In this document: positions 35,455 through 43,781 of the stretch, piece after piece | Numbering within the stretch: position 1 is the first letter of the stretch | Layout of the letters: each line of letters begins with the position of its first letter | The notes under the pieces: model-generated | Database searches by the model: none | What the model was told of the DNA's origin: nothing | The model's input: only the letters and a program-made list of their open reading frames with translations | Origin: Bacteriovorax sp037444575 | Lineage (GTDB): Bacteria; Bdellovibrionota; Bacteriovoracia; Bacteriovoracales; Bacteriovoracaceae | NCBI GenBank assembly: GCA_037444575.1 | Contig: JBBIME010000011.1 | Location: forward strand, 62,001 to 126,000 | DNA length: 64,000 nucleotides | Direction: 5' to 3' | Program-made: the position numbers and the translations under genes

Positions 35455-37305
35455 ATGAATCGCATGCGATATTTAACTAAATCCCGTTTCAAGTTAGGCC
35501 TTGATTGCCCTACAAAACTATTCTACACAAAGAAGCCGGATATCTATGCGGATGAAAGTCTAGACGACCAGTTTTTAAAAGCTCTTGCAGAAGGGGGCTT
35601 TCAGGTTGGTGAATTGGCCAAGTGCTATTTTCCAGATGGGATTGAAGTTGATGGACTCGATTATGAAAAAACTTGGGCGAAAACCCAAGAGCTATTAAAA
35701 AATGAAAACATTGTTATTTTTGAAGGAGCTTTTAAATTTAACAACCTTTTTGTTAGAGTTGATATTTTAGAGAAAAAAGGAAACACCCTTCATCTTATTG
35801 AGGTGAAATCTAAATCGTTTCGTTCAAAGGATTTGCCACAAGCGTTTTGGCAAAAAAGAAATCCAAATAAACTCGATTCAGGATGGTTCCCATACATTAT
35901 CGACATTGCTTTTCAAGCATATGTTACGAAATTAGCTTTTCCTCAATTTAATATAAAATCATCACTAATGTGTTCTGATAAAGATAAGATTTCAACAGTT
36001 GATGGTCTTAATCAAAAATTTCTTTTGAATCGTTCTGGAAAGGGTGAGAAGGTTGTTAAAGTTGGAGACGTTTCGTTAGATTCTCTTGGTGAACCTATTC
36101 TGACATCTGTAGATTTAACTGACATTGTTGAAAAAATTCATAATGAAGTTGAGGAAACTCCAAAATTTGAAAAATTAGGTTTTAAAGACACTGTTTCATT
36201 CCTGGCAGATAAATATGCAAGGGACGAGAAAGTAGTTTCTGAAGTAAATAGTGGATGCAAAGGATGTGAGTTTAGAACAAATCATCCAATTTTGAAAAGT
36301 GGGTTTGATGAATGTTTTAAATTCGCTCATGGGCTTTCAGACGAAGAATTAAAAAAATCATTTGCTTTTGATGTATGGTTTTCTCCAAAACTAAAAAATG
36401 ACAAACTTCTAATGGAAGATATCGACGAATGTGACTTTAACATAAAACCTAACGATGATGGAGAAGATGGTTTATCTCGATCTCAAAGACAATGGCTTCA
36501 AATTGAAAAAGTAAAAAACAATGATTTGTCAGAATATTTTGACAAGAACGGTTTCGATCGTATCAGAAATAATTTTAAGTTTCCTTTGCACTTTATTGAT
36601 TTTGAAACCTGTATGGTCGCTATTCCATTCAATAAAGGCCGAAGACCTTATGAACAAATAGCATTTCAATTTTCACATCATAAGCTAAATGAAGATGGAA
36701 GCTATGTACATGCTGGCGAATGGATTGAAACATCTCCTGGCAAGTTTCCAAATTTTGATTTTGTACGTGCTCTGAAAAAAGAATTAGAAACTGATGATGG
36801 GACTATTTTTCGTTATTCTAATCATGAAAACACCGTCCTGAATCAGATATATGAGCAATTGATTGAATCCTCCGAGCCTGACAAAGAAGATCTTTGTGTT
36901 TGGATTAAAACTATTACCCAAGATAGAGAAGAAGGATGGATTGGTGAACGCAACATGGTTGATCTTTGTGAAATCATCAAGAAATTTTACTACCACCCAG
37001 AAACGAAAGGATCGAATTCAATTAAGTATGTATTGCCAGCTATTCTAAAAGCACAAGGAAAAGATGGAGATCCATATAAAAATCTTCCACCCGTATTTGA
37101 TAATTATGACAGGAACACGCTCGATTTAATGATGAGTGATGATGACATAAGAAATGGTGGAGCTGCAATGACAGCATATGCTCTTATGCAGTTTACGCAA
37201 ATGAGTGTAGAGGAAAGAGAGAAAATTAAAACAGCACTGCTTCGATATTGTAAACTCGATACGGAGGCAATGGTTTGGATTTATCAATATCTAGAAGCAA
37301 AATAG
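35455..37305 (+). CDS. DUF2779-family nuclease (Cas4-like plus DnaQ-like)
   Basis: The N-terminal domain resembles PD-(D/E)XK nucleases of the Cas4/RecB type: Asp103 in VRVDILE and Glu116-x-Lys118 in IEVKSKS. Cys18 with a later GCKGCEF and DECF cluster (about 263-285) could hold an iron-sulphur centre as in Cas4/AddB. The C-terminal half (about 380 onward: HFIDFETCM) is a DnaQ/RNase H-like exonuclease domain. I recognise it as DUF2779. Such genes often accompany restriction systems; here it precedes mcrBC. No ribosome-binding site is evident, and an ATG three codons later is an alternative start. Confidence 0.7.
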   Translation: MNRMRYLTKSRFKLGLDCPTKLFYTKKPDIYADESLDDQFLKALAEGGFQVGELAKCYFPDGIEVDGLDYEKTWAKTQELLKNENIVIFEGAFKFNNLFVRVDILEKKGNTLHLIEVKSKSFRSKDLPQAFWQKRNPNKLDSGWFPYIIDIAFQAYVTKLAFPQFNIKSSLMCSDKDKISTVDGLNQKFLLNRSGKGEKVVKVGDVSLDSLGEPILTSVDLTDIVEKIHNEVEETPKFEKLGFKDTVSFLADKYARDEKVVSEVNSGCKGCEFRTNHPILKSGFDECFKFAHGLSDEELKKSFAFDVWFSPKLKNDKLLMEDIDECDFNIKPNDDGEDGLSRSQRQWLQIEKVKNNDLSEYFDKNGFDRIRNNFKFPLHFIDFETCMVAIPFNKGRRPYEQIAFQFSHHKLNEDGSYVHAGEWIETSPGKFPNFDFVRALKKELETDDGTIFRYSNHENTVLNQIYEQLIESSEPDKEDLCVWIKTITQDREEGWIGERNMVDLCEIIKKFYYHPETKGSNSIKYVLPAILKAQGKDGDPYKNLPPVFDNYDRNTLDLMMSDDDIRNGGAAMTAYALMQFTQMSVEEREKIKTALLRYCKLDTEAMVWIYQYLEAK

Positions 37306-37360
37306 GTGAATAATATGTTGCTGCACTTTTTTGATAAGAGAGAAATTTTAGGAAATAACA

Positions 37361-39355
37361 ATGAGTAAATTATTTAGTAAGAAATCATTTGAAGTATTTA
37401 AAAAATTCGAGTCTGCCAAAGGTGATACCTCAGTATATGACAGCAACGAATTTAATGAATCCGTTAGAAAACCATTTGAATTAATTTTGAATGAGCTTGC
37501 TGATATGGCAAATCAAGAATTTAAAGAATTTAACTTGGAAACCAGTAAAGGAAAAGTTAATAGCAAACATGTCAGTCGCCAAAACAAGCTGTTTTATCAT
37601 TTTTGGGGTGCGCTCTACAGAAAAGAACTTGAGAGCAAAAGTAATGATTTGCAAATATTTTGGTATATAAAAAAGGATATATTTAAATTTGGAATTTTCT
37701 TTGGTGATAAAATAGAAGAAGTAATGTTTCAAAAGATATTAAATAACTTTAAAAATAATGCTGATTTTATTAAGGCTACCTTGCAAGAAATTTCTTCTGA
37801 TTTTTTTACTCCTAAATTGTTAATAGATGATAAACATGGATATCTCATAGAAGAACTGAATCTAGATGAATTGAATGCCAGTTGGGAAAAAATAAGAAAG
37901 AACGGATTAAATATTTGTTATGTTTTTCCGCTTACTGAGATGCTCAAGAAAGATGAATCGTTTGTAAAGGATATAAGGAAAGGAATAGTCAAACTTTTAC
38001 CGATCTACAGATGCCTGATTAATAATACGCTAAAAGAGTATGCTTTAGAGAAAACAGATATGAATATCAAAAATGATCAATTAATTAAATTAACTGCTTT
38101 AAACACAATCTTTTTTGGCCCACCAGGAACTGGGAAGACACACGAATTAATAAATTTGCAAAGTAAGTTCTTAGGAAGAAAGGAAAATGTAGAAAATCGA
38201 CTTAAGGAATTTATTTCAACTTTGAGCTGGTGGGAAGTTATTGCAGTTACCTTAGCTGATATTGGAAAGGCAGTAAGTGTCGCTGAACTTCAAGAGCATA
38301 AATTTATCAAAGAGAAGGTATCACAATCTAAACTTGATCGAGCAAGGCCAGGTAATGTTTTATGGAGCAATCTTCAAAGTCATGCTTCTGAAGATTCGAA
38401 GACTGTGAACGTAGCAAAGAAAAATGGTGTTTTAATTTTTGATAAAACTAATGAAGCGAAATGGTATTTAGTAGATAATTGGAAAGAACAAGTTAATGAT
38501 CTGGCAATTGAATTTGAACAATATAAAAAGGGTCAATATAAAGCTGCAAACGATAATCGTTTCGCAATGGTCACGTTCCATCAAAGTTATAGTTATGAAG
38601 ATTTTGTAGAAGGGATTAGACCAAAGCTAGATAGTGACTCTTCTGAGATCGAATATGAAATTAAAAAGGGCGTCTTCAGAGAAATTTGTGAACTTGCAGA
38701 AAATCATCCAGACGAAGAATTTGCGATTTTTATTGATGAAATCAATCGAGGAAATATATCAAAAATATTCGGAGAGCTAATTACACTTATTGAAACAGAT
38801 AAGCGTATTTCTACATCAGATCCTTCAAAAGGAATTAGAGTTAAGCTTCCGTATTCTCGAATTGATTTTGGTGTTCCAGATAATTTATATATCATAGGAA
38901 CGATGAACTCAGTAGATCGTTCAGTAGCTTTGGTGGATATGGCACTAAGAAGAAGATTTGAATTTCAATCAGTAAGACCAAAAGTCGAAAAAGTTGACGA
39001 GAAAGGAAACATTAAAGAAGTAGATCTGAAAAAGATTTTTCTAAATTTAAACAACAAGATTACAGTTCTACTTGGGAATGAGTATGTAATTGGCCATTCA
39101 TATTTTATGAACGAAAATGTATATGATTTAAAGACGTTTAAAAGAACATGGTTCAATAAAATTCTTCCTTTACTCCAAGAGTATTTTTTTGATGATTGGA
39201 AGAAGATAAGAGCCTTGGTTAAGGATTTTGTAAAAGAAGAATCAATAAACGGATTAGAAGATTTGTCACTTCCTTTTGATGGAAAACTATATTCTTTTAA
39301 ATCAATTGAAGTTGAAGACAAAGATTTCGTAACAATGCTTAAGGGCCTTGAATAG
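37361..39355 (+). CDS. mcrB: McrB-like AAA+ restriction GTPase
   Basis: An unrecognised N-terminal domain of about 240 residues, which may recognise modified DNA, precedes the AAA+ motor. Walker A is FGPPGTGKTH near residue 250; the Walker B region is FAIFIDEINRGNISKIFGEL near 455; sensor I and the arginine finger region follow in GTMNSVDRSVALVDMALRRR, a signature of McrB. A 200-residue insert between Walker A and B contains an apparent winged-helix part (SWWEVIAVTLADIGKAVSVA). McrB translocates DNA and activates McrC. The stop overlaps the mcrC start by one base. Confidence 0.88.
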   Translation: MSKLFSKKSFEVFKKFESAKGDTSVYDSNEFNESVRKPFELILNELADMANQEFKEFNLETSKGKVNSKHVSRQNKLFYHFWGALYRKELESKSNDLQIFWYIKKDIFKFGIFFGDKIEEVMFQKILNNFKNNADFIKATLQEISSDFFTPKLLIDDKHGYLIEELNLDELNASWEKIRKNGLNICYVFPLTEMLKKDESFVKDIRKGIVKLLPIYRCLINNTLKEYALEKTDMNIKNDQLIKLTALNTIFFGPPGTGKTHELINLQSKFLGRKENVENRLKEFISTLSWWEVIAVTLADIGKAVSVAELQEHKFIKEKVSQSKLDRARPGNVLWSNLQSHASEDSKTVNVAKKNGVLIFDKTNEAKWYLVDNWKEQVNDLAIEFEQYKKGQYKAANDNRFAMVTFHQSYSYEDFVEGIRPKLDSDSSEIEYEIKKGVFREICELAENHPDEEFAIFIDEINRGNISKIFGELITLIETDKRISTSDPSKGIRVKLPYSRIDFGVPDNLYIIGTMNSVDRSVALVDMALRRRFEFQSVRPKVEKVDEKGNIKEVDLKKIFLNLNNKITVLLGNEYVIGHSYFMNENVYDLKTFKRTWFNKILPLLQEYFFDDWKKIRALVKDFVKEESINGLEDLSLPFDGKLYSFKSIEVEDKDFVTMLKGLE

Positions 39356-40647
39356 TGAAGTCTATTCTTTTTTATGAGTATGAAACTAAAAAAATTGATG
39401 ATCTTAATTTAAAAGATTATCAAAAGAGATTTCTAGAATCTCTTTCAGAGAATCTAGTTCCTCACAAGTCAGTCTTTACTTATTCTGCAAAAACAATTTC
39501 AGCGTCATCAATTGTTGGGATGATTTCATTTGATAATGTCCAAATTGAAATACTTCCTAAACTTCTAAGACGAAGAGGTGAGGATGATGGGAATTGTATC
39601 ATTAAGAATCTTATGTTTATGCTTTCATATACAAATCAATTAGAAATTTCTGATTCTAGTATTTCTTCAATGGCCAAAAGTTTTGATTCATTCCTAGAAG
39701 CCTATATTTCAATTTTTGCTAACCGCCTTATAAAACAGTTACGAAAATTTGGTTCACCTAAAGCATATATCGAGGAAGAGGATAATCTTGAAACACTTAG
39801 AGGGAAAATTATTTTTCCCAAACATCTAGCTCAAAATTCTTTTAATCGGTCGAAGGTTTATTGTGGTTACAATGAATTTTCTCAAAATAATCCTACTTCT
39901 AAGGCATTTAAGTTTGTGGTTGCAAACCTATTAAAGATCACAAGAAACTCAGTCAACCAGTCAGCATTGAACCAATGTTTTGCTCTCTTTGATGGGGTTT
40001 CTGTAGAGTATGTTCGGCCTGAATTACTAGATCATGTTCCAAATGCTAAGCGTGATCCAAATTATCTTGCACTATTAAATTTAACGAAGATGTTTCTTAG
40101 AAAAATGAGGCCTGATTTTTCTGGAAACAGAAATGAAAAAGTTTTTTCTATTCTTTTTGATATGAACGAACTCTTTGAAGAATTTATTTACACTGTAATT
40201 AAGAATGGTAGCTTTGATGTAAATGCAGAAGCTCAAAAGCAAAAAAGGCTTGTTGATAAAGTACGATCCATTGGGGAAGAGTGGGAAAACAAATCTTTGT
40301 TTGATACTTTTACAGATATTACAGTAACTCCTCTTAACGCAAAAAGACCTTTTATCATTGATACCAAATATAAGATCATTTCAGGTTATCGTGATGGCAT
40401 GAAGAACCCAGATGTTTATCAAGTTCTTGCCTATAAGCAAATCTACTCAAAGCCAAATCGAATCCCACCTGTGATACTACTTTACCCGAAGGATTCCGAG
40501 GATATTAGAAGGGAGTATAAGATTACTGATTCCGATACTACATTCTATGCTTGGACAATAGATATTTCACGAGATTTGCAGCGAGATTTTCATGAGTTCA
40601 AAGATGAGTTACGAAAATTTTTAATTTATTTTTCTGAGGTAGCTTAA
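39355..40647 (+). CDS. mcrC: McrC-like nuclease subunit
   Basis: The GTG start overlaps the mcrB stop (TAGTG). The N-terminal region is typical of McrC (SIVGMISFDNVQIEILPKLL). The C-terminal PD-(D/E)XK core shows TDITVTPLNAKRPFIIDTKYK-like spacing, with the Asp before the strand and DTKYK as the catalytic DxK. With McrB it forms a type IV restriction enzyme that cuts DNA carrying modified cytosine. Confidence 0.88.
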   Translation: MKSILFYEYETKKIDDLNLKDYQKRFLESLSENLVPHKSVFTYSAKTISASSIVGMISFDNVQIEILPKLLRRRGEDDGNCIIKNLMFMLSYTNQLEISDSSISSMAKSFDSFLEAYISIFANRLIKQLRKFGSPKAYIEEEDNLETLRGKIIFPKHLAQNSFNRSKVYCGYNEFSQNNPTSKAFKFVVANLLKITRNSVNQSALNQCFALFDGVSVEYVRPELLDHVPNAKRDPNYLALLNLTKMFLRKMRPDFSGNRNEKVFSILFDMNELFEEFIYTVIKNGSFDVNAEAQKQKRLVDKVRSIGEEWENKSLFDTFTDITVTPLNAKRPFIIDTKYKIISGYRDGMKNPDVYQVLAYKQIYSKPNRIPPVILLYPKDSEDIRREYKITDSDTTFYAWTIDISRDLQRDFHEFKDELRKFLIYFSEVA

Positions 40648-40700
40648 TTTCTTTACAAGAAAACACTTTAGCAAATCTAGTAAAACTAAAAGGATTACAA

Positions 40701-41186
40701 ATGGCAAAAAAAATTGAACGTATTGATGTAATAATTATTGCACAACCATGGGTACAATGTGTGATGTATCACGGGAAAAATGTTGAAAACGACAGTAGAG
40801 ATAAGAAAAAGCGAGGCACAGTTGCTGTTTACAGTAGTAAGTCTAAAGTGAATGGAAGATTTCAATACTGCGAAGAAGAAATGGGAATAAAGCAAAAATA
40901 TGATCCAGATCTAGCAGGTCATATTTTGGGATTTGTAGATATAATTGATGTAATTGAACCAAATACAAAAAAAATTCCAGCGAAGTATAAGAAGTGGTGG
41001 AATCCGGGATCATACGGTTATGTTTTATCAAATATTAGATTGCTCAAAAAGCCTGTAAAAGTTAGCAAAAAAAATGGAATCATTCGTTGGTGGCATTTGC
41101 AGGGAAATGATTTGAAAAATGTTCTAAGTGCTATGACTGAAAAACAAAAGAAGCAGTTTAAAACATTTGAAGAGCCCGTAGATTAG
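40701..41186 (+). CDS. ASCH/PUA-like domain protein
   Basis: The pattern QPWVQCVMYHGKNVENDSRD, then KRGTVAVYSSK, then HILGFVDIIDV and WNPGSYGYVLSNIRLL, ending in RWWHLQG, matches ASCH/EVE-like PUA folds, which read modified bases or RNA. It has its own AGGA ribosome-binding site and follows mcrC by 53 bp. EVE and ASCH proteins are often encoded with McrBC-type systems as readers of modified DNA, so it could be an accessory specificity factor. Alternatively it is an N4-acetylcytidine amidohydrolase-like enzyme or an unrelated cargo gene. Confidence 0.6.
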   Translation: MAKKIERIDVIIIAQPWVQCVMYHGKNVENDSRDKKKRGTVAVYSSKSKVNGRFQYCEEEMGIKQKYDPDLAGHILGFVDIIDVIEPNTKKIPAKYKKWWNPGSYGYVLSNIRLLKKPVKVSKKNGIIRWWHLQGNDLKNVLSAMTEKQKKQFKTFEEPVD

Positions 41187-41215
41187 ATTGTAGTCACTCA
41201 GCTATTGATCTTTTT

Positions 41216-41250
41216 GTTCGCGGTGATCATGTCGCCCGTTCATCATGAAC
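41216..41250 (+). promoter_or_regulatory. operator-like palindromes upstream of the regulator gene
   Basis: The palindrome GTTCATCATGAAC lies at 41238-41250 and GTTCGCGGTGATC at 41216-41228. They match GTTCACCATGAGC (11 of 13) and GTTCACGGTTACC (10 of 13) in the secretion-operon upstream region. The pairing suggests one DNA-binding protein acting at both sites. Confidence 0.4.
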
Positions 41251-41371
41251 TTTCGTTTCAAAAATGAAAAATCCACTCCATTGGGGCCAGTTTGACCACT
41301 TTAGGGCTTGCCAAAGTGAAGTCTGGCTCGATATGTAAGAATTCCTAAAATTTATTTATAAGGATAAATAG

Positions 41372-42172
41372 ATGAACTTGGAACAAACTCCACTTTCGAC
41401 GTGGGAAGAATTTGTTAAGAAATCTGTAACCGACTTGAAGGCAAAGTATCCTACTTTGAACCTGACAACGATTGCAGCGAAGATTAACGTAAATCGAAGC
41501 ACTCTAAATCGTATTGTTAATGAGGGAGCTAAGCCTCAGCTAGACAATTATATTAAAATCATCAGTGGATCAGGAAATGGTCAGCTGATGAATGAAGCCT
41601 TGTTTGCTTACGATGATGCTCTTACATCAAGTCCGATGAATCATATTCAAGTGGCCATTACAGAAAAGAATAAAAATCTCACGACACCAGAATTTGAAGA
41701 AGCCCTTGATGATCGAGACAATTTTATAGCTTATCTTTTGGCCTCTAGAGCTTCTGGAACTACAGAAGCTGAAGTTACTCATGTGATTGGAGCAAAAGGC
41801 CTTGGTGCTCTTAAAATTCTAGTTTCTAAAGGAATTCTAAAAGAAGAGGGCGAGGTCTATAGACCAATTAATGAAAATGAAATTCTTGTAAGATCGTTCG
41901 AAAGCATTAAAAGGCATCTTAAAACATATGCAGAGCATTACAAAGTTGAGCATGTTGGAAAGAAAAGAAACTACGTCCATTCACTAACTGATGGACTTAA
42001 CATTGATGGTGTTGAAAAAGTTCAAGCACTGCATCGTAAATTTCATGCTGACTTAATAGAAGTCATGAGAAATGAAAATAATTTAGGGCCGATACCTATG
42101 TTCTCAGTGGCGTTTTGTGATACGTTTACGGGAATTGATTTTAAACACAACACGACAGAGGTGCTTCAATGA
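41372..42172 (+). CDS. TIGR02147-like helix-turn-helix regulator
   Basis: The N-terminal 60 residues contain a helix-turn-helix (LTTIAAKINVNRSTLNRIVNEG). The rest, with KFHADLIEVMRNENNL and FSVAFCDTFTG at the end, matches the TIGR02147/DUF4423 family of regulators found in Fibrobacter and Bdellovibrio. A GGAT ribosome-binding-like site precedes the ATG. Its last four bases overlap the start of a small exported protein gene (ATGA). The target is not known; shared palindromes suggest autoregulation and control of conjugation. Confidence 0.65.
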   Translation: MNLEQTPLSTWEEFVKKSVTDLKAKYPTLNLTTIAAKINVNRSTLNRIVNEGAKPQLDNYIKIISGSGNGQLMNEALFAYDDALTSSPMNHIQVAITEKNKNLTTPEFEEALDDRDNFIAYLLASRASGTTEAEVTHVIGAKGLGALKILVSKGILKEEGEVYRPINENEILVRSFESIKRHLKTYAEHYKVEHVGKKRNYVHSLTDGLNIDGVEKVQALHRKFHADLIEVMRNENNLGPIPMFSVAFCDTFTGIDFKHNTTEVLQ

Positions 42173-42510
42173 GAACACTTTTACTTCTCACTCTTTTATA
42201 TACCAATACTTTATTTGCTAACTCATTTGAGGTTGAAGCAATTCACTTAAAAAATGGTGAAGTTGTTTCAGCTCAAGATGAATCTTATTCTTCTCTTGAT
42301 GAAGTTAGAGCTATTGAGATCGTTGATGAAAACAACACTCATTCACTAATCACTCCTCGCATTTTTAAAATGCTATTAAAAGGTGGAGGAGATGCTGGCG
42401 GTGGTGCTCCAATGAACTTTGGTGGAGATGGTTCTGGTGGTTCTCCAATGATGAGAATGAGCACTAAAGCCGCTGTTCGAGTTGGTGGTGATGGGTCTGG
42501 TGGAGGCTGA
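42169..42510 (+). CDS. small exported glycine-rich protein
   Basis: A 17-residue signal peptide (ending LFA) precedes 96 residues. The middle is acidic and the last 40 residues are Gly/Asp-rich with repeats GGGDAGGGAP, GGDGSGGSP and GGDGSGGG. Translation is coupled to the upstream regulator. Function unknown. The pairing of a TIGR02147-type regulator with a small exported protein, seen here in one overlapping operon, could be a signal/receptor or surface-product pair. Confidence 0.55.
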   Translation: MRTLLLLTLLYTNTLFANSFEVEAIHLKNGEVVSAQDESYSSLDEVRAIEIVDENNTHSLITPRIFKMLLKGGGDAGGGAPMNFGGDGSGGSPMMRMSTKAAVRVGGDGSGGG

Positions 42511-42613
42511 TATCAAGCCTTGTAAAATCTAATAATTCAAGATAGTTGCCGGCTTTTAAAGTCATGGTATCTTAGCTTAGATTGAACCTATCAGAAGATC
42601 GGAGGATGAAACT

Positions 42614-42811
42614 ATGAATGACAATAACGAAAATAAATCAAAAACAGCAGGCCAATTGCTTAGAGAAGATTTTTGGGAAAAGAAAAAAAACCGAAAAATT
42701 TCTCCTGAGATAAAAGAAATCTTAGAAAAAAATAAAGAAGTAACTTTGAAAAAGAAAGACGATAGCAACAAGAAAGTTGCAAGGCCACATAGTCCTGAAG
42801 CTGGGGTTTAA
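42614..42811 (+). CDS. putative antitoxin of the PIN pair
   Basis: A 65-residue, Lys/Glu-rich, probably disordered or helical protein with a GGAGG ribosome-binding site. Its stop codon overlaps the start of the PIN gene by one base (TAATG). Size, charge and coupling fit an antitoxin that wraps the toxin. I see no DNA-binding motif. Confidence 0.5.
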   Translation: MNDNNENKSKTAGQLLREDFWEKKKNRKISPEIKEILEKNKEVTLKKKDDSNKKVARPHSPEAGV

Positions 42812-43551
42812 TGTTACTTAAAATCGAAGAATTAGAACAAAAAATTGCTCAAAATCCAGCTTTAAAAATTGGATGTATTGTTGATACAAATGTAGTTTTC
42901 GCAACCTCATTTCCTCTAGACACTTACAACGATTGGGGTGAAGAAGTTTTCGATACTCTTCACAAACTTAATATTCCTATTTTTACTAATCTAAATGTTC
43001 GGTCAGAGTTTATTGACCTCAATAGACGAGTTCTTATCCCAGAAGGGCTTATAGATTTTTATGATGATTATTCCGAATTGCTGAGTGGTGAAATTGAATC
43101 CAGTTTGAAGTCTTTAAAGACAAGAAAGAATAAAGCCAACAATGAAAACAGAACATTTAAATTTAACGATTCTGATATTAAGCAGTTCATGCAAATGTTC
43201 AAAAAGTTAGAGCATTCATCTGGAAAAGATTTATGGCAACTTTTTTGTCAGTATTATCTTTTACCTTATATTGAAAATGCTTGGGAAAAAGCTGTTCAGC
43301 GAATGAAAATAAATTTCTTGGGAACTAGAGAAATAGAAAGCAAAGAATTTTTCGACAAACATCCATCTTGGGAAAACATGGTGAAGATAGTAGGGCTTTC
43401 TGGAATTGGTTCTTCAGATGCAATGATCATTAATCTATTTCAAGAATCAAAAATTCCACTCATGATTACTGCTGATGTTGGTGTGAAAAATACACTTTTA
43501 GGTTTCATGGCTGCTGAAAAATTCGTACTTGCTCCAAATCCGACTAATTGA
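42811..43551 (+). CDS. PIN-domain ribonuclease, putative toxin
   Basis: The PIN active-site acidic residues are visible: Asp25 in IVDTNVVF, Glu66 in VRSEFIDL, Asp203 in SSDAMIINLF and Asp222 in ITADVGVKN. These coordinate Mg2+ or Mn2+ for RNA cleavage. At 246 aa it is longer than typical VapC toxins (about 130), with a helical insert between the second and third motifs. With the small upstream gene it forms a likely toxin-antitoxin pair that would stabilise the element. Confidence 0.7.
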   Translation: MLLKIEELEQKIAQNPALKIGCIVDTNVVFATSFPLDTYNDWGEEVFDTLHKLNIPIFTNLNVRSEFIDLNRRVLIPEGLIDFYDDYSELLSGEIESSLKSLKTRKNKANNENRTFKFNDSDIKQFMQMFKKLEHSSGKDLWQLFCQYYLLPYIENAWEKAVQRMKINFLGTREIESKEFFDKHPSWENMVKIVGLSGIGSSDAMIINLFQESKIPLMITADVGVKNTLLGFMAAEKFVLAPNPTN

Positions 43552-43781
43552 GTTGCATTCTTTGCTTTAATCAAAAAATGATCACATTTCAGTTTCTCTA
43601 AAGGTTCATTGGCTTCTTTGAACAGTCCTTGAATTAATTTTATATAAAGTAGTCAGATATTGACCCAAAAGAATTTCATTTTATTGTAATTATTCAGTTT
43701 TGAGCGATAATTAGTAAATAAACTCTATTAAATTTATGACTCTTTTTAAGAGCAATCAAACACGGACGTTTGAGGTAAAAA

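Noticed and set aside
38965..39321. 118-codon ORF antisense to mcrB
   Set aside because: It is inside the conserved AAA+ domain coding region, and its low-complexity Ser/Phe-rich translation is typical of an antisense shadow.
41280..41340. Sequence resembling the end of an IS21-type element (GTGGTCAAACTGGCCCC on the minus strand)
   Set aside because: No transposase remnant, terminal inverted repeat or target duplication is visible nearby; the similarity is short and from memory only.
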